Assembly (NCBI RefSeq): GCF_018327705.1
Contig: NZ_BNEM01000001.1
Location: 3,534,001-3,598,000, forward strand
Origin: Catellatospora sp. TT07R-123
GTDB taxonomy: Bacteria; Actinomycetota; Actinomycetes; Mycobacteriales; Micromonosporaceae
Reading direction: 5' to 3'
DNA: 64,000 nt
Positions 52,875 through 62,548 of the stretch are shown piece after piece. Each line of letters starts with the position of its first letter. Position 1 is the stretch's first letter. The position numbers and the translations under genes are program-made. Under the pieces are notes generated by a model, which saw only the letters and a program-made list of their open reading frames with translations, was not told the DNA's origin and did no database searches.

Positions 52875-53837
52875 CCGCTCGGGTGCGGCGGCCTCGCGCC
52901 GCTGCGCCCGGGCGCCGAGGACGAAGACGTACGCCAGGAACGCCAGCCACACCGTGAGGCCGATCGCGTCGCGCACCAGCAGCGGCAGCGCGGACGGGGT
53001 CACGAACGACTCCAGGAACCCGGCCACCGCGAGCAGGCCGACCAGCCCCACCGCGCCGACCATGCTCTGGACCGCGGTGACCGCCAGCGACTGCGCCCGG
53101 CCCATCCCCGGCAGCGGCACGATCCACGACCAGCCCAGCCGCAGCCCGATCCCGGCCGAGACGAAGATGCAGGTCAGCTCCAGCAGGCCGTGCGGGGCGA
53201 TCAGCCCGAAGAACTGCCCGGCGCCGCCGTGGCCGATCATGAGCCCGCCGGTGAGGCCGAGGTTGAGCGCGTTCTGCCACAGCAGGTAGAAGACCGGCAG
53301 GATGGTTATCCCCGAGACCAGGCACTGCACCGAGATCCAGGCGTTGTTCGTCCACACCAGGGCGCCGAAGACATGCGAGTCGTACTCGCTGTAGTAGTCG
53401 GCGAACTCGTGGTCGACCAGGGCCCGGATGTCGCTGTCGCTCAGCCCGAACGCCCCGGCCACGCCGGGGTCCTCGATGACCCAGACGGCCAGCACCGCCG
53501 AGACGGCCAGGAAGACCAGCGCGGACGTGATCCACCAGCGGCGGGCGACGTACAGGCTCAGCGGGAGGCTGTGGGTGAAGAAGCGGGGGACGCTGCGCCA
53601 GTCGAACGCGGCGGGCCCGGTGATCGCCGCACGGGCCGCCAGGGTCAGCCGGGACAGCTCGGCCACCAGGGAGGGGTCCGGAGTGCGGCTGCGCACCACG
53701 GACAGGTGCGTGGCGACCCGCTGGTACAGCACGACCAGTTCGTCGGCCTCGGCGGCGCTCAGCCGCCTGCGGCGGCTCAGCGTGTCCAGCCGGCGCCACT
53801 CGCCCCGGTGCTCGGCGACGTACGCGTCCAGGTCCAC
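52860..53837 (-). CDS. stage II sporulation protein M-like membrane protein
   Basis: This 325-residue protein has a cytosolic helical N-terminus (1-95: MDLDAYVAEHRGEWRRLDTL) and about six helices. Family marks are FGALVWTNNAWISVQCLVSGITILP and APHGLLELTCIFVSAG. SpoIIM proteins take part in forespore engulfment in Bacillus; the actinobacterial homologues always travel with RDD, MoxR and DUF58 genes and their role is unknown. The start is GTG. It is divergent from the RDD gene, sharing an 86-base promoter region. Confidence 0.9.
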   Translation of the reverse strand: MDLDAYVAEHRGEWRRLDTLSRRRRLSAAEADELVVLYQRVATHLSVVRSRTPDPSLVAELSRLTLAARAAITGPAAFDWRSVPRFFTHSLPLSLYVARRWWITSALVFLAVSAVLAVWVIEDPGVAGAFGLSDSDIRALVDHEFADYYSEYDSHVFGALVWTNNAWISVQCLVSGITILPVFYLLWQNALNLGLTGGLMIGHGGAGQFFGLIAPHGLLELTCIFVSAGIGLRLGWSWIVPLPGMGRAQSLAVTAVQSMVGAVGLVGLLAVAGFLESFVTPSALPLLVRDAIGLTVWLAFLAYVFVLGARAQRREAAAPERSELS

Positions 53838-53923
53838 TGCTCGTCCCTCCCCGGCGCGGGAGGGGTCCGCGCCGACCGGCAGCCTAGCGGGGACAGCCCA
53901 CCCGGGTGTGCCTGTGATTCACT

Positions 53924-54859
53924 GTGCCCGTGGCAGAGCGCGGGGACGGTACGTCGGCACAGCTGGTCAGCGGCGAGGCGGTGCACCTGGAGGTGCGGCT
54001 GGCCCGCGCCGGTTCGCGCGTGCTCGCGCTCATGCTCGACATGATCGTGATGGTTTTCGCGCTGATGATCGTGGCGACGGTGCTCACGCTGGCGCTGGCG
54101 CTGGCCGGGTTCGGCGGCCCCTCCGCCCCCATCGCGTACGTCGTGTCCTCGGTGCTGGTGCTGGTGGTCTACCCGGCCGTGCTGATGGTGCTCACCCGCG
54201 GCCGGTCGCTGGGCAAGCTGGCGATGGGCCTGCGGGTGGTGCGCGACGACGGCGGCCCGGTGACCCTGCGCCACGCCCTCATCCGCGCCCTGGTCGGCAC
54301 GGTGCTGGAGTGGCCGGGCATCCTGCTGCCGGTGAACTGGGCGACGAGCCTGGCCGTGCTCATCGGCTCGGGGCGGTCCAAGCGCCTGGCCGACCTGGCC
54401 GCGGGCACCATCGTCATCCACGACCGCACCCCGCAGAGCTGGGGCTGGGTGCCCACCACCCCGCCGTACCTCCAGGAGTGGGCCTCGACCCTGGACCTGA
54501 CCGGGCTCGACGACGAGCTGGCGCTGGCGGCGCGCCACTTCCTGTCCCGCAGCCGCAGCCTGCGCGAGCCGTACCGCACGCGCCTGGGCCAGGCCCTGGC
54601 CGCCGAGATCCTGGCCGTCACCACCCCGCAGCCGCCGCCGAACACGCCCGGCTGGGTATACCTGGCCGCCATCGTCGGCGAGCGCCACCGCCGCTCGGCG
54701 CTGCGCCTGGCCCGCAACCGGGCGAGCCACGCCGCGCTGTGGCCGCAGCTGTTCCCGCAGCTCCCGACGCAGCCCACGGCCGCACCGGCGACCGGCGCAC
54801 CCGCGACCCTCGCGCCGGCGGCCGACACGTCGCTGCGCGCCGCCGCGCCGGTGGCCTGA
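53924..54859 (+). CDS. RDD-family membrane protein
   Basis: This 311-residue protein has the RDD domain in its first 165 residues: RLARAGSRVLALMLDMIVM with the conserved R and D, a second helix near 65-85, GRSLGKLAMGLRVVRDDGG, and a third helix region ending with RLADLAAGTIVIHD. A cytosolic tail of about 150 residues follows. RDD proteins are thought to transport ions or small solutes. It may start at GTG 53924 or GTG 53930, and neither has a good ribosome binding site, so the mRNA may be leaderless. Confidence 0.9.
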   Translation: MPVAERGDGTSAQLVSGEAVHLEVRLARAGSRVLALMLDMIVMVFALMIVATVLTLALALAGFGGPSAPIAYVVSSVLVLVVYPAVLMVLTRGRSLGKLAMGLRVVRDDGGPVTLRHALIRALVGTVLEWPGILLPVNWATSLAVLIGSGRSKRLADLAAGTIVIHDRTPQSWGWVPTTPPYLQEWASTLDLTGLDDELALAARHFLSRSRSLREPYRTRLGQALAAEILAVTTPQPPPNTPGWVYLAAIVGERHRRSALRLARNRASHAALWPQLFPQLPTQPTAAPATGAPATLAPAADTSLRAAAPVA

Positions 54860-54874
54860 GCCCCGCTGAAACGC

Positions 54875-54929
54875 CGGACGCCGCCTCGGTCCCGACCGGG
54901 GCGGGTCGGGTCCGAGGCGGCGCCGTCCG
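54875..54929. terminator. bidirectional terminator between RDD gene and efeB
   Basis: CGGAC and CCGCCTCGG pair with CCGAGGCGG and GTCCG, and the inner arms CCCGACC/GGTCGGG continue the stem. The hairpin lies 15 bases after the RDD stop and 12 bases after the efeB stop. Confidence 0.75.
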
Positions 54930-54941
54930 AGCGGGCACCGC

Positions 54942-56201
54942 TCAGCTGAAGAGGCCGGCCCCCCAGAAGTCGCCTTCCTTGGCGACGCCGGGCGGGCAGG
55001 CCCACAGGGCACTGGACGTGTGCCGGATGTACTCGTTGAGCGTGTCGTGGCGGGCCAGGTTGCGCTGCACCGGCACGAACTGCTTGCGCGGGTCGCGCTG
55101 GTACGCCATGAAGAACAGGCCCGCGTCCAGCCGCCCGAGGCCGTCGGAGCCGTCGACGAAGTTGTAGCCGCGCCGCAGCAGGTGCGCGTCGCTGTTCTGC
55201 GCCGGGTGCGCCAGCCGGACGTGGGCGTCCATCGCGATCGCCGGGGAGCCGTCGGCGCCCTTGGCCGCGAAGTCCGGCTCGTCGAACTCCTTCTGCCTGC
55301 CCAGCGGCGCGCCCTCGCCCTTGTCCCGGCCGAAGATCGCCTCCTGCTCGGTCAGCGAGGTGCGGTCCCAGGTCTCGATCAGCATCCGGATGCGGCGGGT
55401 CACCAGGTAGCTGCCCCCGGCCATCCACGCGGCGCCGTCGTCGGCGTGCGCCCACAGCTGCTCGTCGAGCAGCTTGCCGTCCTCCAGCTTGAGGTTGCGG
55501 GTGCCGTCCTTGAAGCCCATCAGGTTGCGCGGGGTGGCCTGCGCGCGCGAGGTGCTGGAGGTGCGCCCGAAGCCCAGCTGCGAGTAGCGCACGCTGACCA
55601 CGCCGAAGCCGATCCGGGCCAGGTTGCGCACCGCGTGTACGGCCACCTGCGGGTCGTTGGAGCAGGCCTGGACGCAGATGTCGCCGCCGCTGATCTCCGG
55701 CTTGATCGCGTCGCCGGGGAAGTGCGGCAGGTCCTCCAACGCGGCCGGGCGCTTGTCGGCGATGCCGAACCGGTCGACGCCGTCCGCGTCGCGGAACAGC
55801 GACGGGCCGAAGCCGACGGTCAGCGTGAGGCCGGAGGCGGGCAGGCCCAGCGCCTCGCCGGTGTCGTCCGGCGGCGCCTCGGGCTGGCCGCCGACGGCGC
55901 CGAGCAGCCCGGCGTCACGGCCCGCGGTCATCCGCGCCGCGGCGGCGGTCCACTCCCGCAGCATCTCGACCAGCCGGGCCCGGTCCTTCGTGATCACGTC
56001 GAAGGCGACGAAGTGCAGTCGGTCCTGCGCCGGGGTCACGATCCCCGCCTGGTGGGCCCCGAAGAAGGGCACCGGGGCGCCTGGCGACGCGGCGGCCGGG
56101 TCGGGGGCGTCGTTCATCATGACCGAGCCGACCGCGGCGGCTCCGGCTACGCCGGCGATACCGACGCCGGCGGCGGTGAGGGCGGTGCGTCGCGATACCA
56201 C
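54942..56201 (-). CDS. efeB: EfeB, Tat-exported DyP-type heme peroxidase
   Basis: This 419-residue enzyme is the deferrochelatase/peroxidase of the EfeUOB iron system. It has a twin-arginine signal (SRRTALTAAGVGIAGVAG), the DyP motif near GFKDGTRN with catalytic Asp and Arg, a heme-ligand histidine in AMDAHVRLAHP, and the C-terminal LFFMAYQRDPRKQFVPVQ. It probably oxidises Fe(II) or strips iron from heme outside the cell membrane. The GTG at 56199-56201 is chosen because it starts the Tat signal. The efeO gene lies 68 bases upstream, with a strong hairpin between. Confidence 0.93.
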   Translation of the reverse strand: MVSRRTALTAAGVGIAGVAGAAAVGSVMMNDAPDPAAASPGAPVPFFGAHQAGIVTPAQDRLHFVAFDVITKDRARLVEMLREWTAAAARMTAGRDAGLLGAVGGQPEAPPDDTGEALGLPASGLTLTVGFGPSLFRDADGVDRFGIADKRPAALEDLPHFPGDAIKPEISGGDICVQACSNDPQVAVHAVRNLARIGFGVVSVRYSQLGFGRTSSTSRAQATPRNLMGFKDGTRNLKLEDGKLLDEQLWAHADDGAAWMAGGSYLVTRRIRMLIETWDRTSLTEQEAIFGRDKGEGAPLGRQKEFDEPDFAAKGADGSPAIAMDAHVRLAHPAQNSDAHLLRRGYNFVDGSDGLGRLDAGLFFMAYQRDPRKQFVPVQRNLARHDTLNEYIRHTSSALWACPPGVAKEGDFWGAGLFS

Positions 56202-56231
56202 GTGGTCACATCCGTTCGTGGGGGGCGGGGA

Positions 56232-56263
56232 GGCCCCGCGGCGCCGGTCGGCGCCGCGGGGCC
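56232..56263 (-). other. intercistronic hairpin between efeO and efeB
   Basis: GGCCCCGCGGCGCC and GGCGCCGCGGGGCC form a perfect 14-bp stem with a GGTC loop, six bases beyond the efeO stop and about 30 bases before the efeB start. It may lower efeB expression or protect the upstream mRNA. Confidence 0.65.
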
Positions 56264-56269
56264 CGGGGT

Positions 56270-57397
56270 TCACTTGGAGATGACCGCCGCGATCTTGCTG
56301 ATCGGCTCGGCCAGCGCGTTGATCACGTTGGTGAGCTCCTTCAGGTCGGCCTGGCTCAGCGCGGTGTGCAGCTTCCAGCCGTCGCCGTCGCGGTGCTTGC
56401 CCAGGGTGTCGTCGACGTTCTTGAACGCGGCGTCCAGGCTGGCCACCAGTTCGGGGGCACGCTCCTCCAGGGTCGGGCGCAGCGCCTGCACGGCGGCCTT
56501 GGAGCCCTCGACGTTGGCGGCGAAGTCCCACAGGTCGGTGTGCGAGTAGCGGTCCTCCTCGCCGGTGATCTTGCCGCTGGCGACCTCGTCGAGCAGCTCC
56601 TTGGCACCGTTGGCCAGCTGGAGCGGGGACAGCTTCTCGGCGTCGGCCTTCGCCACGATCTCCTTCACGTCGACCAGCAGCTGGTCGGCGATCGGGCCCG
56701 ACTTCGAGATGTCGTTCTTCTCCCACAGGTCCTGCTCCAGGCGGTGGAAACCGGTGAAGGCCATGCCCTCCTCGATCACCTCGGCCCGGCCGTCGATCTT
56801 CGGGTCCAGGTCGCCGAAGATCTCGGCCACCGGCTCGATGCGCTCCCAGTACGTACGCACCACCGGGAACAGCGCCTTGGCCTTGGCCACGTCGCCGGCC
56901 TTGACCGCCGCGACGAACTCCTCGGTCTTGGGCAGCAGCGCCGCGGTCTGGCTCTGCACGTAGCGCTGGTAGCTGGCGGTCGCCTCGGCCAGCTTGGCGT
57001 CGGCGGTCAGCGGCGCGGCCGAACCGGTCGCCTTGAACGCGCCCCGGATGCCCTTGCCGGTCATGCCCGGCTTGCAGGCGGTCTCGTACGTCCCGGCGGC
57101 CAGCTCGACCTTCAGCTCGCGGGTCAGGCCGGGCGCGATGTTCTCGATCTCGCCCATGACCCGGTCGCCGGCGGCGTACACGTAGAACTCGGTCACCTTG
57201 GCGCCGGAGTTGGTGACATTGAAGGTCACCGTGCCCGCGGCGTTCTCGACTCGGCCGACCTCGCAGGCGGTGTCGGTCGCCTTGACCGCGATCGGACCGG
57301 TGGTGGCGCCGGGGGCGGCCGGCTCCGGGTCGGTGGTGCACGCGGTCAGGCCCAGGCCGAGGACGGCCACGGCGGTCAGGGCGGGAAGCTTGCGCAT
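56270..57397 (-). CDS. efeO: EfeO, periplasmic-type iron-binding lipoprotein with M75 domain
   Basis: This 375-residue protein has a lipoprotein signal ending LGLTAC (lipidated Cys at about 20), a cupredoxin-like N-terminal domain (about 35-125), and the C-terminal M75 peptidase-like domain with the HxxE motif in GFHRLEQDLW, which binds metal. It is thought to deliver iron to the EfeU permease. The ATG start has AGGAG at suitable spacing. It lies between efeU (85-base gap) and efeB. Confidence 0.95.
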   Translation of the reverse strand: MRKLPALTAVAVLGLGLTACTTDPEPAAPGATTGPIAVKATDTACEVGRVENAAGTVTFNVTNSGAKVTEFYVYAAGDRVMGEIENIAPGLTRELKVELAAGTYETACKPGMTGKGIRGAFKATGSAAPLTADAKLAEATASYQRYVQSQTAALLPKTEEFVAAVKAGDVAKAKALFPVVRTYWERIEPVAEIFGDLDPKIDGRAEVIEEGMAFTGFHRLEQDLWEKNDISKSGPIADQLLVDVKEIVAKADAEKLSPLQLANGAKELLDEVASGKITGEEDRYSHTDLWDFAANVEGSKAAVQALRPTLEERAPELVASLDAAFKNVDDTLGKHRDGDGWKLHTALSQADLKELTNVINALAEPISKIAAVISK

Positions 57398-57482
57398 CGG
57401 TCAGGCTCCTGTGTTCCGAGGTGGGGATCAGTTGGTTCCGAGGTTCGGGGCGGACGCCGGTCGGCGCGCGGCCCGGCGCGGG

Positions 57483-58373
57483 TCAGGCGGGCTGGGACGA
57501 GCCGCCGTCGCCGACCGGGGCCGGGGGCGCGACGGTCGCGGGGGTGGTGCGCGCAGCGGGCGACGGCGGCCGCCGGAACAGGAAGAGCACGAGGACGGGC
57601 ACGGCGTACCCGACCCAGGCGACGGTCTCCAGCACGGTCGGTGCCGGGGTGATGTTGAACATGCCGCGCAGCAGCTCGGCGTACCAGGTGGTGGGGTCGA
57701 GCGTGCCGGTGATGTCGAAGGCCGACGTGGTCAGGCCGGGCAGGATGCCGGCCTCCTGCAGGTCGTGCACGCCGTACTTGAGGATGCCGGCGGCGACCAG
57801 GACCAGCAGCACGCCGGTCCAGGTGAAGAACCTGGTCAGGTTGATTCTGAGGGCGCTGCGGTACATCAGGAAGCCCAGCAGGATCGAGGTGGCGATGCCG
57901 CTGACGATGGCGACGACCGACCAGCCGGAGGCGGCGCCCTGGACCGTCGCGAAGAAGATCAGCGCGGTCTCCAGGCCCTCGCGTGCCACGGCCAGGAACG
58001 CGGTCAGCACGACGGCCAGCGGTCCGAGCTGGATCGCGGCGCCGAGCCTGGCGCGCAGGTCACCCGCGATCGAGCGGGCCGCGCGGCGCATCCAGAAGAT
58101 CATCCAGGTGACGAAGACGACGGCGACGATCGAGGTGACCGCCTCGAACAGCTCCTGGCGCTGGAACTCCAGGTTGGCGCTGGTGAACTGGAGCAGCGCG
58201 GCGAAGCCGACCGACAGCGCCGCGGCGACGCCGACGCCGGACCAGACGTACGGCAGGCGGCTGCGCAGGTCCGACTTGACCAGGAAGGCGACGAGGATGG
58301 TCACCACCAGGGTCGCCTCTAGCCCCTCGCGCAGACCGATCAGGTAGGTCGCGAGGAAGACGTTGCCGTTCAT
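57483..58373 (-). CDS. efeU: EfeU, FTR1-family iron permease
   Basis: This 296-residue membrane protein imports iron. Seven helices are visible and both signature REGLE motifs are present, at residues 15-19 (GLREGLEATL) and again near 130 (AREGLETAL), where the glutamates bind iron. The ATG at 58371-58373 gives the usual N-terminus directly before the first REGLE helix. It leads the efeUOB operon, and an iron box lies 40 bases upstream, so the operon should be repressed when iron is plentiful. Confidence 0.95.
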   Translation of the reverse strand: MNGNVFLATYLIGLREGLEATLVVTILVAFLVKSDLRSRLPYVWSGVGVAAALSVGFAALLQFTSANLEFQRQELFEAVTSIVAVVFVTWMIFWMRRAARSIAGDLRARLGAAIQLGPLAVVLTAFLAVAREGLETALIFFATVQGAASGWSVVAIVSGIATSILLGFLMYRSALRINLTRFFTWTGVLLVLVAAGILKYGVHDLQEAGILPGLTTSAFDITGTLDPTTWYAELLRGMFNITPAPTVLETVAWVGYAVPVLVLFLFRRPPSPAARTTPATVAPPAPVGDGGSSQPA

Positions 58374-58412
58374 CGGTGCTCCCGGGGGTGTCAGAGCCAA
58401 GCCTTGCCTTAA

Positions 58413-58431
58413 TAAGGCGAGGCACACCTTA
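58413..58431. promoter_or_regulatory. IdeR/DmdR-type iron box before efeU
   Basis: The minus-strand 19-mer TAAGGTGTGCCTCGCCTTA matches the IdeR/DmdR consensus (TWAGGTWAGSCTWACCTWA) at 15 of 19 positions, with both outer half-sites intact. An adjoining inverted repeat, GCCTTAATAAGGC (58406-58418), overlaps it and may allow a second dimer. Confidence 0.75.
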
Positions 58432-58464
58432 GCGTAGGCTTCCCTGACACCATAAGTCGACCGG

Positions 58465-58501
58465 GGTCACTTCACTGGAACGGCTCCAGAAAGCAGTGAC
58501 C
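58465..58501 (-). terminator. hairpin after ahcY
   Basis: GGTCACT and AGTGACC form the outer stem, and CTGGA/TCCAG the inner stem, 12 bases beyond the ahcY stop. It separates ahcY from the efe promoter. Confidence 0.5.
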
Positions 58502-58513
58502 TGCGGTGGGACG

Positions 58514-59965
<1,452 letters not shown>

Positions 59966-60284
59966 CGGAGTGCTCCTGTCGGTTCGGCCGGGTCGGCACG
60001 GGGGCCGAGTGGGCCGAGCGGGCATACGTGTGGCCCGGCCCCCGGGCGGACCCTCCGCTCCAGGGACCGGGCCACACTCCCCCCGGTTTGGTTCCCCCGC
60101 GCGTGGCTCGGATGAATGATCCCGATAACGCTGCGTGGTTAAAGGGTCACACTCTGTCGAGTCGCTGTCAAGCAGATCGGTCAAGATTCGACACGCGGCG
60201 TGTCCGGCGCATCACCACAGCGTAATCACGACACCATCGCATCAGACAAACCCCACCCAACCGCCCTCCGCGCGCCCGCGCCCG
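59966..60284 (-). promoter_or_regulatory. structured 5' leader and promoter region of ahcY
   Basis: This non-coding stretch contains a strong nested hairpin at 60028-60077: GTGTGGCCCGG pairs with CCGGGCCACAC, enclosing a GCGGA/TCCGC inner hairpin. The hairpin lies about 60 bases before the ahcY start in the mRNA sense. A TTGACA element on the minus strand near 60165-60170 may be a -35 box. It could be a cis-acting RNA; it does not match the SAH riboswitch core as I know it. Confidence 0.45.
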
Positions 60285-60374
60285 CCCCGTTCTTCAATAG
60301 ACGTTGGCCTATTACGTGGACTGAGAAGAGATCATCTTCCACGTAATAGGCCAACGTCTATGGAAAAGCCGGGG
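60285..60374. repeat. long dispersed palindrome, copy 2 (20-17-20 hairpin)
   Basis: ACGTTGGCCTATTACGTGGA (60301-60320) pairs perfectly with its complement at 60338-60357, and the stem extends four more pairs outward (ATAG/CTAT). The loop has 17 bases. Flanks CCCCGTTCTTCA and GGAAAAGCCGGGG match copy 1 in kind. It lies 38 bases beyond the manA stop on the minus strand, the same position relative to its gene as copy 1. Confidence 0.9.
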
Positions 60375-60412
60375 TGTGGCGCCGGGTGGGCGCGGGGGTG
60401 GGGCCGGGGTGC

Positions 60413-61582
60413 TCAGAGGGAGCCGGTGTACGCCTCGCCCGCGCCACTGAAGGTCAGGGAGCCGCCCGCGGGCAGCCCGTACGCCGCCTCGCCGCCGCGC
60501 AGCGTCACCGACCCGCTCTCGTCGCCCACCGTCACCGTCCCGGCCGCGCAGAACACCGTCCGCGGCCCGTCCAGCGCCACCCGGGCCTCGCCGACCTCGT
60601 CGTCCAGCCGCACCCGATGCAGCCGGAAGTCGGGCACCGGCACGCTCCAGGTGACCACGCCGGGCGCGACCGGCTCGGGGTCGCGTACGGGCTCGTGCAG
60701 CGGCTCGAAGCGCAGCACACGCAGCAGCTCCGGCACGTTGACGTGCTTCGGGGTGAGACCGCCGCGCAGCACGTTGTCGCTGGCCGCCATGATCTCGATC
60801 CCGGCGCCGCGCAGGTAGCCGTGCAGGTTGCCCGCCGGCATCCAGATGCCCTGGCCGGGCTCCAGCAGCAGGTGGTTGAGCAGCAGCGACACGACGACGC
60901 CGACGTCACCCGGGTATTCCTGCGCCAGGCGGCGGACCAGCCCGCGCGGGCCGCCGCCGACCTCGCCGGACGGCAGCTTGCCGGCGTTGGCGGTGACCTG
61001 CTCCAGCAGGTCGGCCCGGTCCGCGGCGGGCCAGCTCAGCAGGGTCTGCACCGCTTCGCGCAGGTCGCCCGCCGCCAGGGCGCCGACGACGCGCTTGAGC
61101 CCGGTGACCGACAGCGCGTCGACGAGCTCGGCGGAGGCGGCCGGGGCGCGGAAGCCGCACAGCGCCTCGAACGGCGTATACGCCACGAGCAGCTCGGGCT
61201 TGTGGTTGCCGTCGACGTAGCTGCGGTGCGGGGCGGTGCGGGGCACGCCCGCCCGCTCCTCGGCGGCGAAGCCGTCGGCGGCCTGCCGCGCGTCGGGGTG
61301 GGCCTGCAACGACAGCGAGCGCTCCGCCGCCAGCAGCTTCATCAGATACGGCAGGCGCGCCCCGTACGCGGTGTGCGCGTCGGCGCCGAGCAGTTCGCCC
61401 GGCGCCGACGCGATGGCCTCGGCCAGTGACCGGCCGTCGATCGTGGAGGGGCTGTCGGGGTGCGCGCCGATCCACAGTTCCGCTTCGGGTCCCGCACTGG
61501 GCACCGGCCGCCCCTGGACCTGCGCGATGATCTCGCGCGATCCCCAGGCATACGGCCGGATCGGGTTCTGGAGTCGGCGCAC
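60413..61582 (-). CDS. manA: mannose-6-phosphate isomerase, class I
   Basis: This 389-residue zinc enzyme interconverts fructose 6-phosphate and mannose 6-phosphate for GDP-mannose and glycan synthesis. The type I pattern is clear: NPIRPYAWGSRE at the start, LSLQAHPD with zinc ligands, the HKPELLVA motif and the catalytic NLHGYLRGAGIEIMAASDNVLRGGLTPKH region (read as family consensus near 255-283). The GTG start follows the cation efflux gene by five bases. It joins the SIS-domain isomerase upstream in one sugar-phosphate operon. Confidence 0.95.
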   Translation of the reverse strand: MRRLQNPIRPYAWGSREIIAQVQGRPVPSAGPEAELWIGAHPDSPSTIDGRSLAEAIASAPGELLGADAHTAYGARLPYLMKLLAAERSLSLQAHPDARQAADGFAAEERAGVPRTAPHRSYVDGNHKPELLVAYTPFEALCGFRAPAASAELVDALSVTGLKRVVGALAAGDLREAVQTLLSWPAADRADLLEQVTANAGKLPSGEVGGGPRGLVRRLAQEYPGDVGVVVSLLLNHLLLEPGQGIWMPAGNLHGYLRGAGIEIMAASDNVLRGGLTPKHVNVPELLRVLRFEPLHEPVRDPEPVAPGVVTWSVPVPDFRLHRVRLDDEVGEARVALDGPRTVFCAAGTVTVGDESGSVTLRGGEAAYGLPAGGSLTFSGAGEAYTGSL

Positions 61583-61587
61583 GGGGG

Positions 61588-62508
61588 TCAGCCCTTCGCG
61601 TAGTCGATGTCCGGTTCGAGGTAGATTACCCGGGCGATGGGCACGGCGGCCCTGATCCGCGCCTCAGCGGCGTCGATGCCGCGCGCGATCTCGTCGGCCT
61701 TCTCATCGTGACGTACCGCGATCTTCGCGGCGACGAGCAGCTCCTCCGGGCCCAGGTGCATCGTGCGCATGTGGATCACGCGCTCGACCTCGGGGCCGTC
61801 GACGATGGCGGCCGCGATGGCGAGGACGTGCTCCTCCGTGGCCGACTCGCCCAGCAGCAGGCTCTTGGTCTCGACCGCGAGCACCACGGCGATGGACACC
61901 AGCAGCAGGCCGATCATGGCGGTGCCGGCCGCGTCCCAGCGGCCCTTGCCCGTGATCAGCGTCATACCGACGCCGATCAGCGCGAAGACCAGGCCCACCA
62001 GCGCGCCGAAGTCCTCCAGCAGGATCACCGGAAGCTCCGGCGCCTTGGCGCGCCGGATGAAGTTCTTCCAGGACACGCCGTTGCGGATCTGGTTCGACTC
62101 CTTGATCGCCGTCCGGAAGGACAGCGACTCCAGGATGATCGCCATTACCAGCACCGCCACCGGGACCCACTGCCACTCGGTGATCGGCTCGGGGTGCTCC
62201 CACTTGTGGTAAGCCTCGTACAGCGCGAACAGGCCACCCACGCTGAACAGCACGATCGACACGATGAACGCGTAGATGTAGCGCTCCCGGCCGTACCCGA
62301 ACGGGTGCAGTGCCGTCGCCTCGCGCTTGGACCGCCGCCCGCCGAGCAGCAGCAACAGCTGGTTGCCCGAGTCCGCCACCGAGTGGATCCCCTCGGCCAG
62401 CATCGACGACGACCCGGTCAGCCCCCAGGCCACGAACTTCGTCACCGCGATGCCGAGGTTGGCGGCCAACGCCGCCACGATCGCCTTGGTGCCGCCCTCG
62501 GCACTCAT
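61588..62508 (-). CDS. cation diffusion facilitator family transporter
   Basis: This 306-residue membrane transporter exports divalent metals such as zinc or manganese in exchange for protons. The family metal site is visible as H42 and D46 in AEGIHSVADSGNQ, with a second site (LLEDFGALVGLVFALIGVG) in helix 5. About six helices are present, with a loop containing FGYGRERYIYAF. The cytosolic C-terminal dimerisation domain (about 215-300) ends in RVIYLEPDIDY. It is inserted between manA and the SIS gene and is co-transcribed with them. Confidence 0.93.
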   Translation of the reverse strand: MSAEGGTKAIVAALAANLGIAVTKFVAWGLTGSSSMLAEGIHSVADSGNQLLLLLGGRRSKREATALHPFGYGRERYIYAFIVSIVLFSVGGLFALYEAYHKWEHPEPITEWQWVPVAVLVMAIILESLSFRTAIKESNQIRNGVSWKNFIRRAKAPELPVILLEDFGALVGLVFALIGVGMTLITGKGRWDAAGTAMIGLLLVSIAVVLAVETKSLLLGESATEEHVLAIAAAIVDGPEVERVIHMRTMHLGPEELLVAAKIAVRHDEKADEIARGIDAAEARIRAAVPIARVIYLEPDIDYAKG

Positions 62509-62548
62509 GCGTCCACCCCGACCGTCGACATCCCGCAGATCCCATACT

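Noticed and set aside
60028-60120. c-di-AMP (ydaO-type) or SAH riboswitch in the ahcY leader
   Set aside because: A GGGGGAACC string recalls the ydaO motif, but the other conserved parts are absent, and the SAH riboswitch core is not found.
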